A model generated the notes under the pieces. That model worked only from the letters and a program-made list of their open reading frames with translations. It did not search any database and was not told the DNA's origin. This document shows positions 25,473 through 34,579 of a stretch of DNA of 51,261 bases, one piece after another. A program made the translations under genes and the position numbers. The stretch is from Bacteroidaceae bacterium (GTDB taxonomy: Bacteria > Bacteroidota > Bacteroidia > Bacteroidales > Bacteroidaceae). The stretch lies in contig JAGBGU010000055.1 of the NCBI GenBank assembly GCA_017935785.1, positions 1 to 51,261 on the forward strand, read 5' to 3'. Each line of letters starts with the position of its first letter. The stretch's first letter is position 1.

Positions 25473-27692
25473 TTACTTGTTTGCCGGAACAATTTCAAAT
25501 GCGGCAGGCTCCTTCTGGTTCTCAATGCGGTCCTCCTTCACGTTCCAGTATCCCTTTCCGGCATTTCCGCCACACTGCACGGTAAACTTTCCGTCCTGTG
25601 TCTTGGCAATGACAAAGGTGTGCCATTCCGCCTCAAAGGGGTTCAGGTTCTTGTCCTTCCAGAACGTGCCGCGCTCGTTCACATAGCGTCCGTCCTGCAC
25701 GTTGGTAATCTTGTAGCGTCCGGTAGAGGGCACCAGCTCAATGAACCACTGCTGGCGCTGGGGGTTGATGTTGTCGCGGTCGGCCACAAAAACGGGGTGG
25801 TCTCCGGTGCGGTCCGTAGCGGCCTGTACGTCGGTCAGGAACTTTCCGCCCGCCTTAATGAAGTACTGTCCGTCCTCTATAACCTGCTGCGGGAAGAATT
25901 CCCTGCCGTATGCATACTGCTTTCTGTAGGCCTTCACCAGCTCGTTTGCCTTGGTGTTGATCCAGGGAGTAACCACATCGCCGCTCACCACGGGCTTGGC
26001 CTTGACGATGGAGCCTTCAAAGTTGCGGCTTACAATAGCCTTCTGTGCCTGTTCAATCGCCTGCAGTCTGCGGTATGCGCCGATAAAGGCAACGGAGTCT
26101 GCCTGGTTAAGGTGGTGTTCCATCTGCAGCACCTGCAGTCCTCTCTGGCCCAACAGCCGCATGCTTTCCACCCAGGGGCCAATCTCGGCCAGCATTTCCG
26201 GCTGGTTCACGCTGTCGGCCAGCAGCGCGTCGGCAGCGGTGGTCATTGTCGTGAAGTAGAATGCCGGCTTGACCTTCTTCTCCGCAAAGAGCTGGCTTTC
26301 GCCCTCGCGGCGCAGTCCGTGTCCGGTCTTGCCCAGGTCTATGTTGTTCTGGCAGAAGGCGGCAAAGGCCAGCGGGCTTGTGGGCATAAGGGCGCGGAGC
26401 GAACGCTTCCAGCTGGATTCGGCGTCGTATGCAGGCATGTTCCACGTATAGTCGGCAATGCTGTACAGGCTAACCTTGCTGGCCTCGGCATATTCCATCG
26501 GGTTGGAGCAGAAGCCGCTTACCATGTCGTAGATGTCCTTTCCGTTTCCGTAGGTCTTTCCCATGAGCAGACGGCTCTGGCAGTAGTCGTTCACGGGATA
26601 GTTGAGCCAGATGAAGGCCTTGCGCCGTATCTGCCCGTTAATCCATTCCATGTCGTTCTTCTCAATCATGTCCACCACGCTGTTGCCGGTCCACATAATG
26701 CGCACCTCGGGATACATCTTGGTGCCCAGCGTGGGCAGGTAGTCGCCGCCTGACCATGCCTTGTTGTACTGGGTGGGGCACATGATAAGGGGTTCCACGT
26801 CTGTGTGCTTGCGCACAAACTCGTCGGTAACGTAGTTGAGCAGTCCGGCCTGCTTGTCGCCCTTGGCTCCCTCGCCCCAGATGTCGTCAAAGAAGACGGC
26901 AAAGGTGCGGATGCCCAGCGCATACATCTTCTCCAGCTTGTCCACCACGGCCACAGAGTCGGTCTTGTTCCACTTGATGTCGCCGCCGGGATGGATGGCC
27001 CATACAAACTGCACCTTGTTGCGGTGGGCGGCCTCAACCAGTTCGCGCAGCAGGGCGGCCTCCTTCTCGGGGTAGGGCTCGCGCCACTTGGCACGGTGGT
27101 AGGGGTCGTCCTTGGGACCATAGACATAGATGTTCATCTTGTTCTTGCCATAGAAATCAAATTGGCGCAAACGGTCCTTGTGGCTCCAGGGGTTGCCGTA
27201 GAAGCCTTCTATCACGCCGCGGCACGAAACGCTGGGCCAGTCCGTAATCTCGCACTGCGCCACCTCGGGCCGGCTCATAATCTGCAGCAGGCTCTGCACA
27301 CCGTAGAATGTGCCGGCTTCGTCCTTACCGGCTATCACAATCTGGTCCGGAGTAATCTGCAGATAATATCCCTCTGCCCGGTCCGGTATCTGCTTCTTGT
27401 ATTTCTTTACCGCCTTGTCTCCTTCCTCACCCAGGATAATGGCCTTGGCCTGCGGAAATTTCTTGGCGTCCGCCTTGTCGTTCACACCCAGGATGTCCAG
27501 CTTGGCGGCAAGCAGTTCCACGGCATCGCTGTCGGCCCTGTCTGCACCGACAAGATAGAATTTCTCGGCCTTGTTAAATGCCTTTCCTCCCCAGGTTGCC
27601 TTTTGGGGAAGGGGCGAGACGGTTACGTTCTGCTGTCCCTGCACCATGAAGGGGAGCAGCATGAGAATCATCACTAACAGTTTCTTCTTCAT
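25473..27692 (-). CDS. Secreted GH84 beta-N-acetylglucosaminidase (O-GlcNAcase-like)
   Basis: 739 residues, close to the length of the Bacteroides thetaiotaomicron GH84 enzyme. A signal peptide (MKKKLLVMILMLLPFMVQG) fixes the start at 27692. An N-terminal GH20b-like domain is followed by the barrel with SCRGVIEGFYGNPWSH and the catalytic Asp pair in VFFDDIWGEG near residue 265, then helical and beta C-terminal domains. The enzyme removes terminal beta-GlcNAc by substrate-assisted catalysis. First gene of a three-gene unit with an aminopeptidase and a GH123-like lipoprotein. Confidence 0.93.
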   Translation of the reverse strand: MKKKLLVMILMLLPFMVQGQQNVTVSPLPQKATWGGKAFNKAEKFYLVGADRADSDAVELLAAKLDILGVNDKADAKKFPQAKAIILGEEGDKAVKKYKKQIPDRAEGYYLQITPDQIVIAGKDEAGTFYGVQSLLQIMSRPEVAQCEITDWPSVSCRGVIEGFYGNPWSHKDRLRQFDFYGKNKMNIYVYGPKDDPYHRAKWREPYPEKEAALLRELVEAAHRNKVQFVWAIHPGGDIKWNKTDSVAVVDKLEKMYALGIRTFAVFFDDIWGEGAKGDKQAGLLNYVTDEFVRKHTDVEPLIMCPTQYNKAWSGGDYLPTLGTKMYPEVRIMWTGNSVVDMIEKNDMEWINGQIRRKAFIWLNYPVNDYCQSRLLMGKTYGNGKDIYDMVSGFCSNPMEYAEASKVSLYSIADYTWNMPAYDAESSWKRSLRALMPTSPLAFAAFCQNNIDLGKTGHGLRREGESQLFAEKKVKPAFYFTTMTTAADALLADSVNQPEMLAEIGPWVESMRLLGQRGLQVLQMEHHLNQADSVAFIGAYRRLQAIEQAQKAIVSRNFEGSIVKAKPVVSGDVVTPWINTKANELVKAYRKQYAYGREFFPQQVIEDGQYFIKAGGKFLTDVQAATDRTGDHPVFVADRDNINPQRQQWFIELVPSTGRYKITNVQDGRYVNERGTFWKDKNLNPFEAEWHTFVIAKTQDGKFTVQCGGNAGKGYWNVKEDRIENQKEPAAFEIVPANK

Positions 27693-27794
27693 AATAATAT
27701 AATTATATATAATGTGTTTTACGCTTAGCTGTAGAGGGCGTGCCTGATAGGGCCGCAATGTCCGGAAAAACGGAATTCTGCCGGCTTTCGTGTG

Positions 27795-27802
27795 CAAAGA
27801 TA
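27795..27802 (-). promoter_or_regulatory. -7 element for the GH84 operon
   Basis: TATCTTTG on the minus strand, about 100 bases upstream of the GH84 start. No clear TTTG was found at the -33 distance. Confidence 0.45.
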
Positions 27803-27864
27803 TAGTTTTTTTCCCTTACTTCCATTTTTTGTCTCCTAAATTTCCTAATCTGCCCAAATCTCAC

Positions 27865-27872
27865 TATATTTG
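27865..27872 (+). promoter_or_regulatory. -7 element for the cysteine-rich VOC gene
   Basis: TATATTTG at 27865-27872, about 80 bases ahead of the ATG at 27949; the -33 element is not convincing. The leader contains the small hairpin CCGCC-GCAAGT-GGCGG near 27884-27899. Confidence 0.45.
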
Positions 27873-27948
27873 CAAACAATAAACCGCCGCAAGTGGCGGA
27901 GAAAGAGAAGAATAACCAATTAAATAACCATTAACACAAAGAAAATTT

Positions 27949-28692
27949 ATGAAGAAACTTTTGATTCTTGCCGTGACAATGTTCACCGCCATGGCCTGCT
28001 GCCAGCAGAAGGCTGCCGACCAGGAAACCACCGCATGCCAGAAAGAATGTACCCAGAAAGCAGGAGAATGCAAGAAGGGAGAATGTAAGAAAGGAAACTG
28101 CGAAAAGGGAGAAGGATGCTGTCCCGACAAGGCCAACTGCCCCAAGGAAGGATGCACCGGCGACCCCGCAACCTGCCCCCAGGCTGCAAATTGCCCCAAG
28201 AAGGGCGAATGCAAAAAAGGAGAGTGCAAACAGGGAGAATGCAAACAGGGCGCTTGCAAGAACAAGGTTACCTTCGTTCCCGAGAACTGCCCCGCAAACC
28301 CCGTAAACGTAGCTTCTTACTCTGACGGACTGCAGCACATCGGTCTGCCCACCGCCGAGGTGCAGAAGACCATCGACTTCTACCAGGGTCTGGGCTTTAC
28401 CATCGCTACCCGTCACGACATCAACGGACGCGACTTTGCCTTCATGAAGCTGGGCAACCTGCTCATCGAGGTTATCCCCAACGACAAGCCCACCATGCGT
28501 GCCGGAGCCGTAGACCACATCTGCCTGAACGTAACAAAGATTGAGGAACTGTACAAGAAAATCAAGGATGCCGGCTACAAGATGATCGACCAGAACATCG
28601 TGGACATCGCTTTCTGGGAGAAGGGCGCACGCTATTTCTTCATCGAAGGCCCCAATAAGGAGCGCATTGAGTTCTGCGAAATTGTAAAGTAA
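27949..28692 (+). CDS. Lipoprotein fusing a Cys-rich repeat region to a VOC/glyoxalase domain
   Basis: 247 residues. The lipobox is FTAMAC with Cys17. Residues 17-103 hold 17 cysteines in short Lys/Gly/Glu-rich repeats (CKKGECKKGNC, CKQGECKQGAC) plus CCPDKANCPKEGC blocks, suggesting metal binding or disulfide cross-linking. Residues from about 122 form a VOC fold: LQHIGLPTAEVQKTIDFYQG, then DHICLNVTKIEELYKKI and a late IEGPNKERIEFCE with the usual metal-ligand positions. VOC enzymes act on small metabolites or resistance substrates; an exported, lipid-anchored form with this cysteine tract is unusual. The gene appears monocistronic. Confidence 0.88.
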   Translation: MKKLLILAVTMFTAMACCQQKAADQETTACQKECTQKAGECKKGECKKGNCEKGEGCCPDKANCPKEGCTGDPATCPQAANCPKKGECKKGECKQGECKQGACKNKVTFVPENCPANPVNVASYSDGLQHIGLPTAEVQKTIDFYQGLGFTIATRHDINGRDFAFMKLGNLLIEVIPNDKPTMRAGAVDHICLNVTKIEELYKKIKDAGYKMIDQNIVDIAFWEKGARYFFIEGPNKERIEFCEIVK

Positions 28693-28711
28693 TTCCTTTT
28701 TACAAAAAGAC

Positions 28712-28755
28712 AAAAGGCGGGATGCGGCAAGTATGTCTGGCATAACCCGCCTTTT
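28712..28755 (+). terminator. Terminator after the VOC lipoprotein gene
   Basis: AAAAGGCGGG (28712-28721) pairs with CCCGCCTTTT (28746-28755), followed by a T-rich stretch. Confidence 0.8.
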
Positions 28756-28798
28756 ACTTTTCCCCGCCAACCACAATCTCACTTAACCACCCAATATT

Positions 28799-30463
28799 AT
28801 GAAGAAGACAATCTTTCTCCTATCCCTGCTGACGCTATGGCTGGCACAGGCCGGCGCACAGCCGCTGAAGACAAAGGTTATAGACAACGGAGGCTCCGGA
28901 CAGCTAAAGGCAATAGCGGTAAAGGAGGCCGGACTGCCCGATTTTGTAATCTACCGGCCGGAGAATCTGCAGCTGGCACGGGCGCGTTGCGGCACCCTTC
29001 CGCTGTTGGTGTTCGGCAACGGAGGATGCGCAGACAGCAGCATCGGCTACGAGCGTATGCTCACAGAGATTGCTTCGCACGGATATGTGGTGGTGGCCAT
29101 CGGTGAACTGCAGGAAAAACGGGGCGACCGCAAGGAAGGGTTCACACCCTCGTCCGACATAAAGCGGGGAATGGACTGGATGATTGCACAGAACCGCACA
29201 AAGGGAAGCGACTACTACCAGTACATTGACACCGCTAAGGTTGCGGCTGCAGGCCATTCCTGTGGCGGTGCGCAAGTGTTGGCCAATGCCGCAAACCCCT
29301 TGCTGAAAACCTATCTGATTCTGAATGCCGGAATGGGCGACATGACCATGGCCGATGCCAGCAGCGAGTCGCTCAGAAACGTTCACGGCCCCATTCTTTA
29401 TGTGGTGGGCGGCCCGTCGGACGTGGCTTACAAGAATGCCCAGACAGACTATGACCGTCTGCACCACGTCCCCGTTGTACTGGCAAATCATCCCGCTTCA
29501 GGACACGGGGGAACTTATCACGAGCCTAATGGGGGCGATTACGGACGCCTGGTTATTGACTGGCTCGACTGGCATCTGAAAGACAAGAAAAAGAATGCGG
29601 ACATTTTTCTGAACGGCAACCTTGCCGACTACAAGGGATGGGACATTAAGAAGAAAAACTTCAAGGTGCGTATCGGGCGCCTGGAGAGCCGCGCCATGCC
29701 CTGCAAGCTGCTGAAGGGAATCAGCGAGCGCGAGTATTCCATTTATCTGCCCGGCAGTTACGACGAAAACTCATCACAGCGCTATCCTGTCCTTTACCTT
29801 ATGCACGGCGGTGGCGAAACGCACACCGACTGGCAGCGTAAGGGCGGCTTGCGCCAGTTGGCGGACAGCCTCATCGACTGCGGCGCAACAGCAGAGATGA
29901 TAATAGTATGCCCCGAGGGGAACAAACAGCACATGATGTATTTCAACGCGCCCCACTGGCGGTACGAGGACTATTTCTTTAACGAACTGATGCCCTATAT
30001 TGAAAAGACTTTTCGTGCCGACGCCTCCAGAACGGGCATTGCCGGTTTCTCCATGGGCGGCGGAGCGGCCGTAGTCTATGGCATCCACCGGCCCGAAAAG
30101 TTCAGGATGGTATATGACATCAGCGGCTACCTGCGCCGCCAGCCTCTCGACTTTCTGAAAAACGATCCTTCGGCAGAATGGCGACAGCGCGTAATAGAAG
30201 ACAACAACCCCATAAAACGTGTGGAGAAAGCCAAGGAAGCAGACACAAAAGCTTGGCAAAAGGTGGATTGGGTGGTAAGCGTGGGCGACCAGGACTTCAC
30301 CTTAGAGGCCAACATGGATCTGGTAAAAGCATTCCGCGCAAGGCGCATTCCCTATACCATGCACGTCAGCGAGGGCAGCCACGACTGGAACTATGTACGC
30401 CCGGCTCTCGAAGACGCCATCCGCCGGTTTGGCCGGATATCTGCGGCAGAACCGGCCCGTTAG
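28799..30463 (+). CDS. Secreted tandem double alpha/beta-hydrolase
   Basis: 554 residues with a signal peptide (MKKTIFLLSLLTLWLAQAGAQ). Two hydrolase domains are joined. The first (to about 270) has VAAAGHSCGGAQ as nucleophile elbow with Ser near 157 and His in HPASGHGG. The second (about 300-545) is of esterase-D type with YLPGSYDENS, YLMHGGGETH and GIAGFSMGGG with Ser near 417, and a late His in SEGSHDWN. Both catalytic sets look complete, so it may remove two kinds of ester, for example acetyl and aromatic groups on plant glycans; that is inference. Confidence 0.85.
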   Translation: MKKTIFLLSLLTLWLAQAGAQPLKTKVIDNGGSGQLKAIAVKEAGLPDFVIYRPENLQLARARCGTLPLLVFGNGGCADSSIGYERMLTEIASHGYVVVAIGELQEKRGDRKEGFTPSSDIKRGMDWMIAQNRTKGSDYYQYIDTAKVAAAGHSCGGAQVLANAANPLLKTYLILNAGMGDMTMADASSESLRNVHGPILYVVGGPSDVAYKNAQTDYDRLHHVPVVLANHPASGHGGTYHEPNGGDYGRLVIDWLDWHLKDKKKNADIFLNGNLADYKGWDIKKKNFKVRIGRLESRAMPCKLLKGISEREYSIYLPGSYDENSSQRYPVLYLMHGGGETHTDWQRKGGLRQLADSLIDCGATAEMIIVCPEGNKQHMMYFNAPHWRYEDYFFNELMPYIEKTFRADASRTGIAGFSMGGGAAVVYGIHRPEKFRMVYDISGYLRRQPLDFLKNDPSAEWRQRVIEDNNPIKRVEKAKEADTKAWQKVDWVVSVGDQDFTLEANMDLVKAFRARRIPYTMHVSEGSHDWNYVRPALEDAIRRFGRISAAEPAR

Positions 30464-30684
30464 AATTTTACTTTCAGCATCATTTTGGGATGAGCGGAAA
30501 AACTTCCCGTCCAGTTCTCCAGTTCCACCTCTACGCCCGCTCCTAATTCTCTGAAACAATAGAGAAGCTGAATCTCGCTTCCGAATTCAAATTTATCAAG
30601 CGTGCCCTTATAGTTAAAGTCCGCATAGCCGCCAAAATACACCTTGTCCCTGAAGATCAATCCTATCGTTATCCGTTCTCATCA
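30460..30684 (-). pseudogene. C-terminal remnant of an outer-membrane beta-barrel protein
   Basis: The minus-strand frame reads ITIGLIFRDKVYFGGYADFN and ends MMLKVKF, alternating aromatic/hydrophobic and polar residues with a terminal Phe, as in outer-membrane barrels. Two in-frame stops lie immediately upstream (about 30685) and no start is present beyond a TTG. It overlaps the end of the double hydrolase gene by four bases. It is most likely the last strands of a lost porin-like gene. Confidence 0.6.
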
Positions 30685-31035
30685 CCGCCACCCATTGTCA
30701 AACATTTTTACTTCTATCCCCCAATCACGCATGGTTTCAATATGAACAGAAAACCGCTTAAAACAGTTCAAAAACAAACCTGGTTCGCCTCAAAAAACAG
30801 CCCTACTGGGAAAAAATGATTTTCCAACTGAGAAAAAATAATTTTCCAACAGGGAAATAAAAATTTTCCAACTGGCCATTTCCGGCTTTCCAACAGGATT
30901 TATACGGAAATGTGGTTTTGTAAAGAATTTTAATGGCAAACGGATGATACGGATACGATAGGGAGCAATTACAAGTAGCTGTTGATATTATCGTCCCGGC
31001 GATTTTAATTGAAATATGTCCTTACCTTTATACAT
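30685..31035. other. Non-coding region with a 22-bp tandem array
   Basis: Apart from the array at 30804-30891 no feature is seen; all frames carry many stops. Confidence 0.6.
30804..30891. repeat. 22-bp minisatellite, four units
   Basis: Successive units begin near 30804, 30826, 30848 and 30870, of the type AACTGAGAAAAAATAATTTTCC. Each unit is itself an imperfect inverted repeat (GGAAAA...TTTTCC), so a transcript would form a string of small hairpins. Confidence 0.8.
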
Positions 31036-31404
31036 TCATTGAAAAAGCTCCCAAGCACGGACAAGTTTTACCATACCAGTTTCGGTGGCGAACTCATCTT
31101 TTTCATTAAGCGTAATGATGGTACCTTCTGAAAGCCTGAGGCTTTTCATGGCTTCGGTAAGCCCTTGTATCTCACGATTGAAATTCTCATCGGTTAATTG
31201 ATGGACAACACTTGTTTGTAACCTTTGGCCGTTGCTATCTGGCGCAACAATGTACTTTTACCCACTCTGCGAAGGCCAGTGATGATGCTTGCAAACTCTA
31301 GAATATGCAGCACTTCATTCAAACATGTACGTCTCACCCTTTGCCTTCTTTGTTGTTGAATTCTGAAGGTCGATTATCTCTGATATAAGGCTCTGTCTTA
31401 ACAT
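31036..31404 (-). pseudogene. Collapsed ATP-binding protein (AAA_14/DUF4143 type)
   Basis: Minus-strand translation from ATG at 31404 gives MLRQSLISEIIDLQN, then a stop after KGETYMFE. Past the stop, in other frames, come a P-loop segment IITGLRRVGKSTLLRQ and ATAKGYKQVLSIN. After another break an ending typical of these ATPases follows (EGTIITLNEKDEF, LVRAWELFQ, then stop). The N-terminal P-loop part and the extreme C-terminus are thus joined with the middle deleted and at least two frame disruptions. It is clearly inactive. Confidence 0.8.
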
Positions 31405-31633
31405 AACTTTAACCCTAATGTACGGCAAAGATTATAGTATTTTTTATTAACAACAAACAAAACAGGCATATTCTTTCATTGCTAATGAATGATTTTTTTC
31501 ATTACTAATGAATAAAACCCCACATTTCCAACCCTTCTCCAAAACATTAAACTCCGTTCGAGAACCATGTTTGCTCTGTTCAAGAACGGAGTTGAATTTT
31601 CAAAAAGGAAAATAACAGCCAACAAGTTTCATC
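31405..31633. other. AT-rich spacer
   Basis: No gene is seen. The sequence holds near-repeats CATTGCTAATGAATGATTTTTT / CATTACTAATGAAT around 31479-31515 and a small inverted repeat around 31550-31590 (CTCCGTTC and GAACGGAG) that could be a terminator for the upstream minus-strand genes. Confidence 0.5.
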
Positions 31634-32398
31634 CTATTCTGTAACAGGACGGACGGAGAGTCCACCGTAACGTGCGAAGGAAGAGTAACTTGGATTAGAA
31701 TTAAAAAAGAAACTGATTCTGTACGCCCCAAGGTCATTGTATTTGTTCACTTCCAACGTAGCAGACCAGTAATCTAAACTAACGCCACGCATGGAGATGG
31801 GGTCCTCTCCGTTACAGAAGCCTGTTGCGGGAAGAAATATGCTATTACCATTAGGGCCTGTAACAAGACAGCCATTCACATTATTATGTTTAGTAGATTC
31901 CCATGTACACTTATCTACAAGTTCCATAATCTCATCTTTAGTAGGCATACGCCAACTGCCACCCCATTTCACATGAGCTACATCGTCTTCAGGATCAAGA
32001 GTAGTTTTAAAATCACTATCATCACTGTAGGTAGAATACTTCTTCATTCGCCACATGTTCGTGTTCGTTGTTTTCCATTTGTAGGTACTCAAAGAATAAT
32101 CGCTTTTCTCTTCCGTTTCACCCCATGCATAATAACCTCCGTATTCTTCGGGAGAATAAGCGCCCACATTACAAGTCGCCCATCTTACACTAAGTCCCAG
32201 GTCAACACATTCAAACCCATTAATCTCTTCGTTATTTTCAGTTGCCGTATAAGTCTTAATGCTATCTAGTGCCGAATAGGGTAAAATAATTTCTTCCCCA
32301 TTCTTTTTATGAATTATTATACCTTGAGCCATGGCTTCAGTTACCACAAACATGAAACAGATGACAAACATCATCATTGAAACTATTTGCTTTTTCAT
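31634..32398 (-). CDS. Secreted FISUMP/DUF1566-like surface protein
   Basis: 254 residues with a signal peptide (MMMFVICFMFVVTEAMAQ). The body has the hallmark VDLGLSVRWATCNVG, YYAWGETEEKSDYS, GGSWRMPTKDEIMELV and a final GLSVRPV, a domain abundant in Bacteroidales and Fibrobacter secreted proteins and related to C-type-lectin-like folds. Function is unknown; surface display or glycan binding is possible. The ATG overlaps the stop of the upstream Big2 gene by four bases (ATGA), so the two are translationally coupled. Confidence 0.85.
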   Translation of the reverse strand: MKKQIVSMMMFVICFMFVVTEAMAQGIIIHKKNGEEIILPYSALDSIKTYTATENNEEINGFECVDLGLSVRWATCNVGAYSPEEYGGYYAWGETEEKSDYSLSTYKWKTTNTNMWRMKKYSTYSDDSDFKTTLDPEDDVAHVKWGGSWRMPTKDEIMELVDKCTWESTKHNNVNGCLVTGPNGNSIFLPATGFCNGEDPISMRGVSLDYWSATLEVNKYNDLGAYRISFFFNSNPSYSSFARYGGLSVRPVTE

Positions 32399-34155
32399 CT
32401 TTTTATAAATTTATGTGTTATACTTCTTGATTTTATCATATAGGCACCTTTTGGAAAGTTGTTAATCGGTATGGCCAGATATCCGTCTGTATCTGTTTTG
32501 TACTTACCAATCAGTTGTCCGCTTACAGAATATATGTTTACGGGCATATTGGACTCACATTGCGAAAGCACAATGCGATTCTGCTCCATGCGCAAATTGG
32601 GTCTGTTTTCTGGCAATGCTGCTCCCAACGATGTTATTTCGCTATACTCACCTGCTATAGGGTCAGTCTTGCCCAATGTGTATTTGTGTACATCGGCGGT
32701 TTGGAACTCGACACTCTCCGTCTGTGTCTTGACTGTGGTTGTCTCTTTGTCTGCACAAATTGTTGGATGCTCGCTGAGCGGATACGTAAAACAACCGCCA
32801 TCATGCAACCACAGATTTAAGAAATAAGCAGGTTCAGTCACTTCCACATCGCACGAAATGGACACTCCGTTGGAGGCGGTAGCCGTCACCGTTGCCTGGC
32901 CCGTACCCAAACCCTTAACTTCTCCGTTGTCTGACACCGCTGCTACAGACTCATCCGATGAGCTCCACTCCAGCTCCAAATAGCACTCTGACGGATAGGA
33001 TTGTACACCCAACTTATGGCTGTCACCAACTCCGAGCGTCAGCGTTTGGGGTAGAGAAAGCTGGACGGGCAATGGCAAGACTTCCACCATACAGGTGGTC
33101 GTACACCCATTGTCTGTCGTGGCAGTAATAGTTGTCTCCCCCATCTTCAAGGCATTCAATTTACCATCAGCAGAAACCGAAACAACGGACGGATTGCTTG
33201 ATGACCACTCAACCGATGCCCTAGCATGGGATGGAGTGAAACTGTATTTCAACTGCTGACTACCGCCGACAGGCAGTGTAAGTGAGGCTTTATCCAACGC
33301 AATGGCCGTAGGTTTTCTATAATAGACATCCACTTTGCAATCGTTGGATGTGAGTCCGTTCGCTGTTCTGGCATACACAATGGTAGAGCCTTCATCAACG
33401 CCCGTAACCTTTCCCGAAGATACTGTCGCCACATCGGTATCTTTTGAATACCAAGTCAATGTGGTGGTGGCATTATAAGGTGTGAGCGTTGACGAAAGGG
33501 TTGAACTTTCCCCTACATATACAGTCAAAGATGATGGTATAGAAACCGAAGTTGGCTCACTCTGTACCACTTCCACATCACAATAGACCACCGGGCCGAC
33601 TATCGGATCCAACTTTATACGGGATCTTCCAGAACTCACAGCCCTCACATTTCCTCTACTATCAACCGTAGCTACGTTTTCGTTGCTTGAACTCCATTCG
33701 CCATCAATGCTACTATATTTGTCAAGTGAATAGGACAAACGATATGTCTCGCCAATATTCAGTTCAATATCTTCATCGCTGAGAGTGGCATAGTTTGGTA
33801 AACATCTGACGCGAAAGGTTTTTGTCGCGTGACCTACATGCGTATATGTTTTACCGTAGCTCTCAATATAATAAGTGTATGAATACGTACATTCAACCTT
33901 TGCTGTTCCCTCAAAATAACGGTTAATTCTCACCAATGTGTTAAATTCACTGCTATTAAAAATCTCCACATAAGATTTATCTGTACTCCACCATGCTTTA
34001 TTGATAAATCCATCTCCAGGAGCATCTGGTGTTGACAATTTACCTGCTTCTCCCACATACAGAGATAAATCTTGAGCATAGCCATTCACTGATGTTATAA
34101 GCCAAATCGTTAGAATGCCAATCCAACGCAGGAATAACGGAATCTTTCTTTTCAT
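32395..34155 (-). CDS. Secreted multi-domain Big2 (Ig-like) surface protein with C-terminal sorting-like tail
   Basis: 586 residues with a signal peptide (MKRKIPLFLRWIGILTIW ... GYAQ). At least four Big2 Ig-like domains are visible over about residues 115-440, each with a V-G-[ED]-S start and a W-S-S-[SD]-N/D-x-S-V-A-x-V-S core (WSSSNPSVVSVS, WSSSDESVAAVS). The last 60 residues (MPVNIYSVSGQLIGKYKTD ... PKGAYMIKS) resemble a type IX secretion sorting domain. It is probably surface-anchored and binds host or dietary glycans or proteins, by analogy. A long structured leader lies upstream. Confidence 0.87.
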   Translation of the reverse strand: MKRKIPLFLRWIGILTIWLITSVNGYAQDLSLYVGEAGKLSTPDAPGDGFINKAWWSTDKSYVEIFNSSEFNTLVRINRYFEGTAKVECTYSYTYYIESYGKTYTHVGHATKTFRVRCLPNYATLSDEDIELNIGETYRLSYSLDKYSSIDGEWSSSNENVATVDSRGNVRAVSSGRSRIKLDPIVGPVVYCDVEVVQSEPTSVSIPSSLTVYVGESSTLSSTLTPYNATTTLTWYSKDTDVATVSSGKVTGVDEGSTIVYARTANGLTSNDCKVDVYYRKPTAIALDKASLTLPVGGSQQLKYSFTPSHARASVEWSSSNPSVVSVSADGKLNALKMGETTITATTDNGCTTTCMVEVLPLPVQLSLPQTLTLGVGDSHKLGVQSYPSECYLELEWSSSDESVAAVSDNGEVKGLGTGQATVTATASNGVSISCDVEVTEPAYFLNLWLHDGGCFTYPLSEHPTICADKETTTVKTQTESVEFQTADVHKYTLGKTDPIAGEYSEITSLGAALPENRPNLRMEQNRIVLSQCESNMPVNIYSVSGQLIGKYKTDTDGYLAIPINNFPKGAYMIKSRSITHKFIKR

Positions 34156-34573
34156 AAAAAGAAGTTTATCATGCCTACCACTCCCCCTGCTTCAGCGGTT
34201 AATATTAAGTTCGGTTATGGAAACAAAAAAGACGTGGGAGAAACATCTGCAGCTTATCCCAGTCATCAGGCCTTCGCATTGCCCCTCTACAGAGATAAGC
34301 AACTCAGCCAGCCCACGCCGTTGGGTATTATATATAATGTATGCGCAGGCCTTTTGGCTTGCAAGCATACGGGTATAATACACCCTGCGCGAACGCTTCG
34401 TTGCGGTATCTTCTTGTAGAGATCAAGTTTGCGAAGTTTGATGACTCGAAGATAACGTTCAAAAACGTCCTTTCATGCTCCTTGCCCCGGCGAGGTTCAC
34501 GACCCCAATTGTGGCAGCGGAAGCATTTTCCAATAAGTTTTTGACCCGCCCGCCCCGTTGGGACTGGCTTAGT
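34156..34573 (-). ncRNA. Long structured 5' leader of the Big2 operon, with terminator-like end
   Basis: From a TAACTTTG box at 34587-34580 to the ATG at 34155 there are about 420 non-coding bases. A long hairpin is formed by GTATTATA (34325-34332) with TATAATAC (34374-34381) and GTATGC/GCATAC at 34339-34344 and 34365-34370. On the minus strand GGCGTGGG (34319-34312) can pair with CCCACGTC (34238-34231), directly followed by TTTTTTG, the layout of an intrinsic terminator about 70 bases before the start codon. Conditional termination is inferred. Confidence 0.5.
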
Positions 34574-34579
34574 CAGGCA

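Noticed and set aside
31036..31404. Functional AAA ATPase with programmed frameshifts
   Set aside because: The central part is missing between the P-loop and the C-terminal end, so no frameshift could restore the protein.
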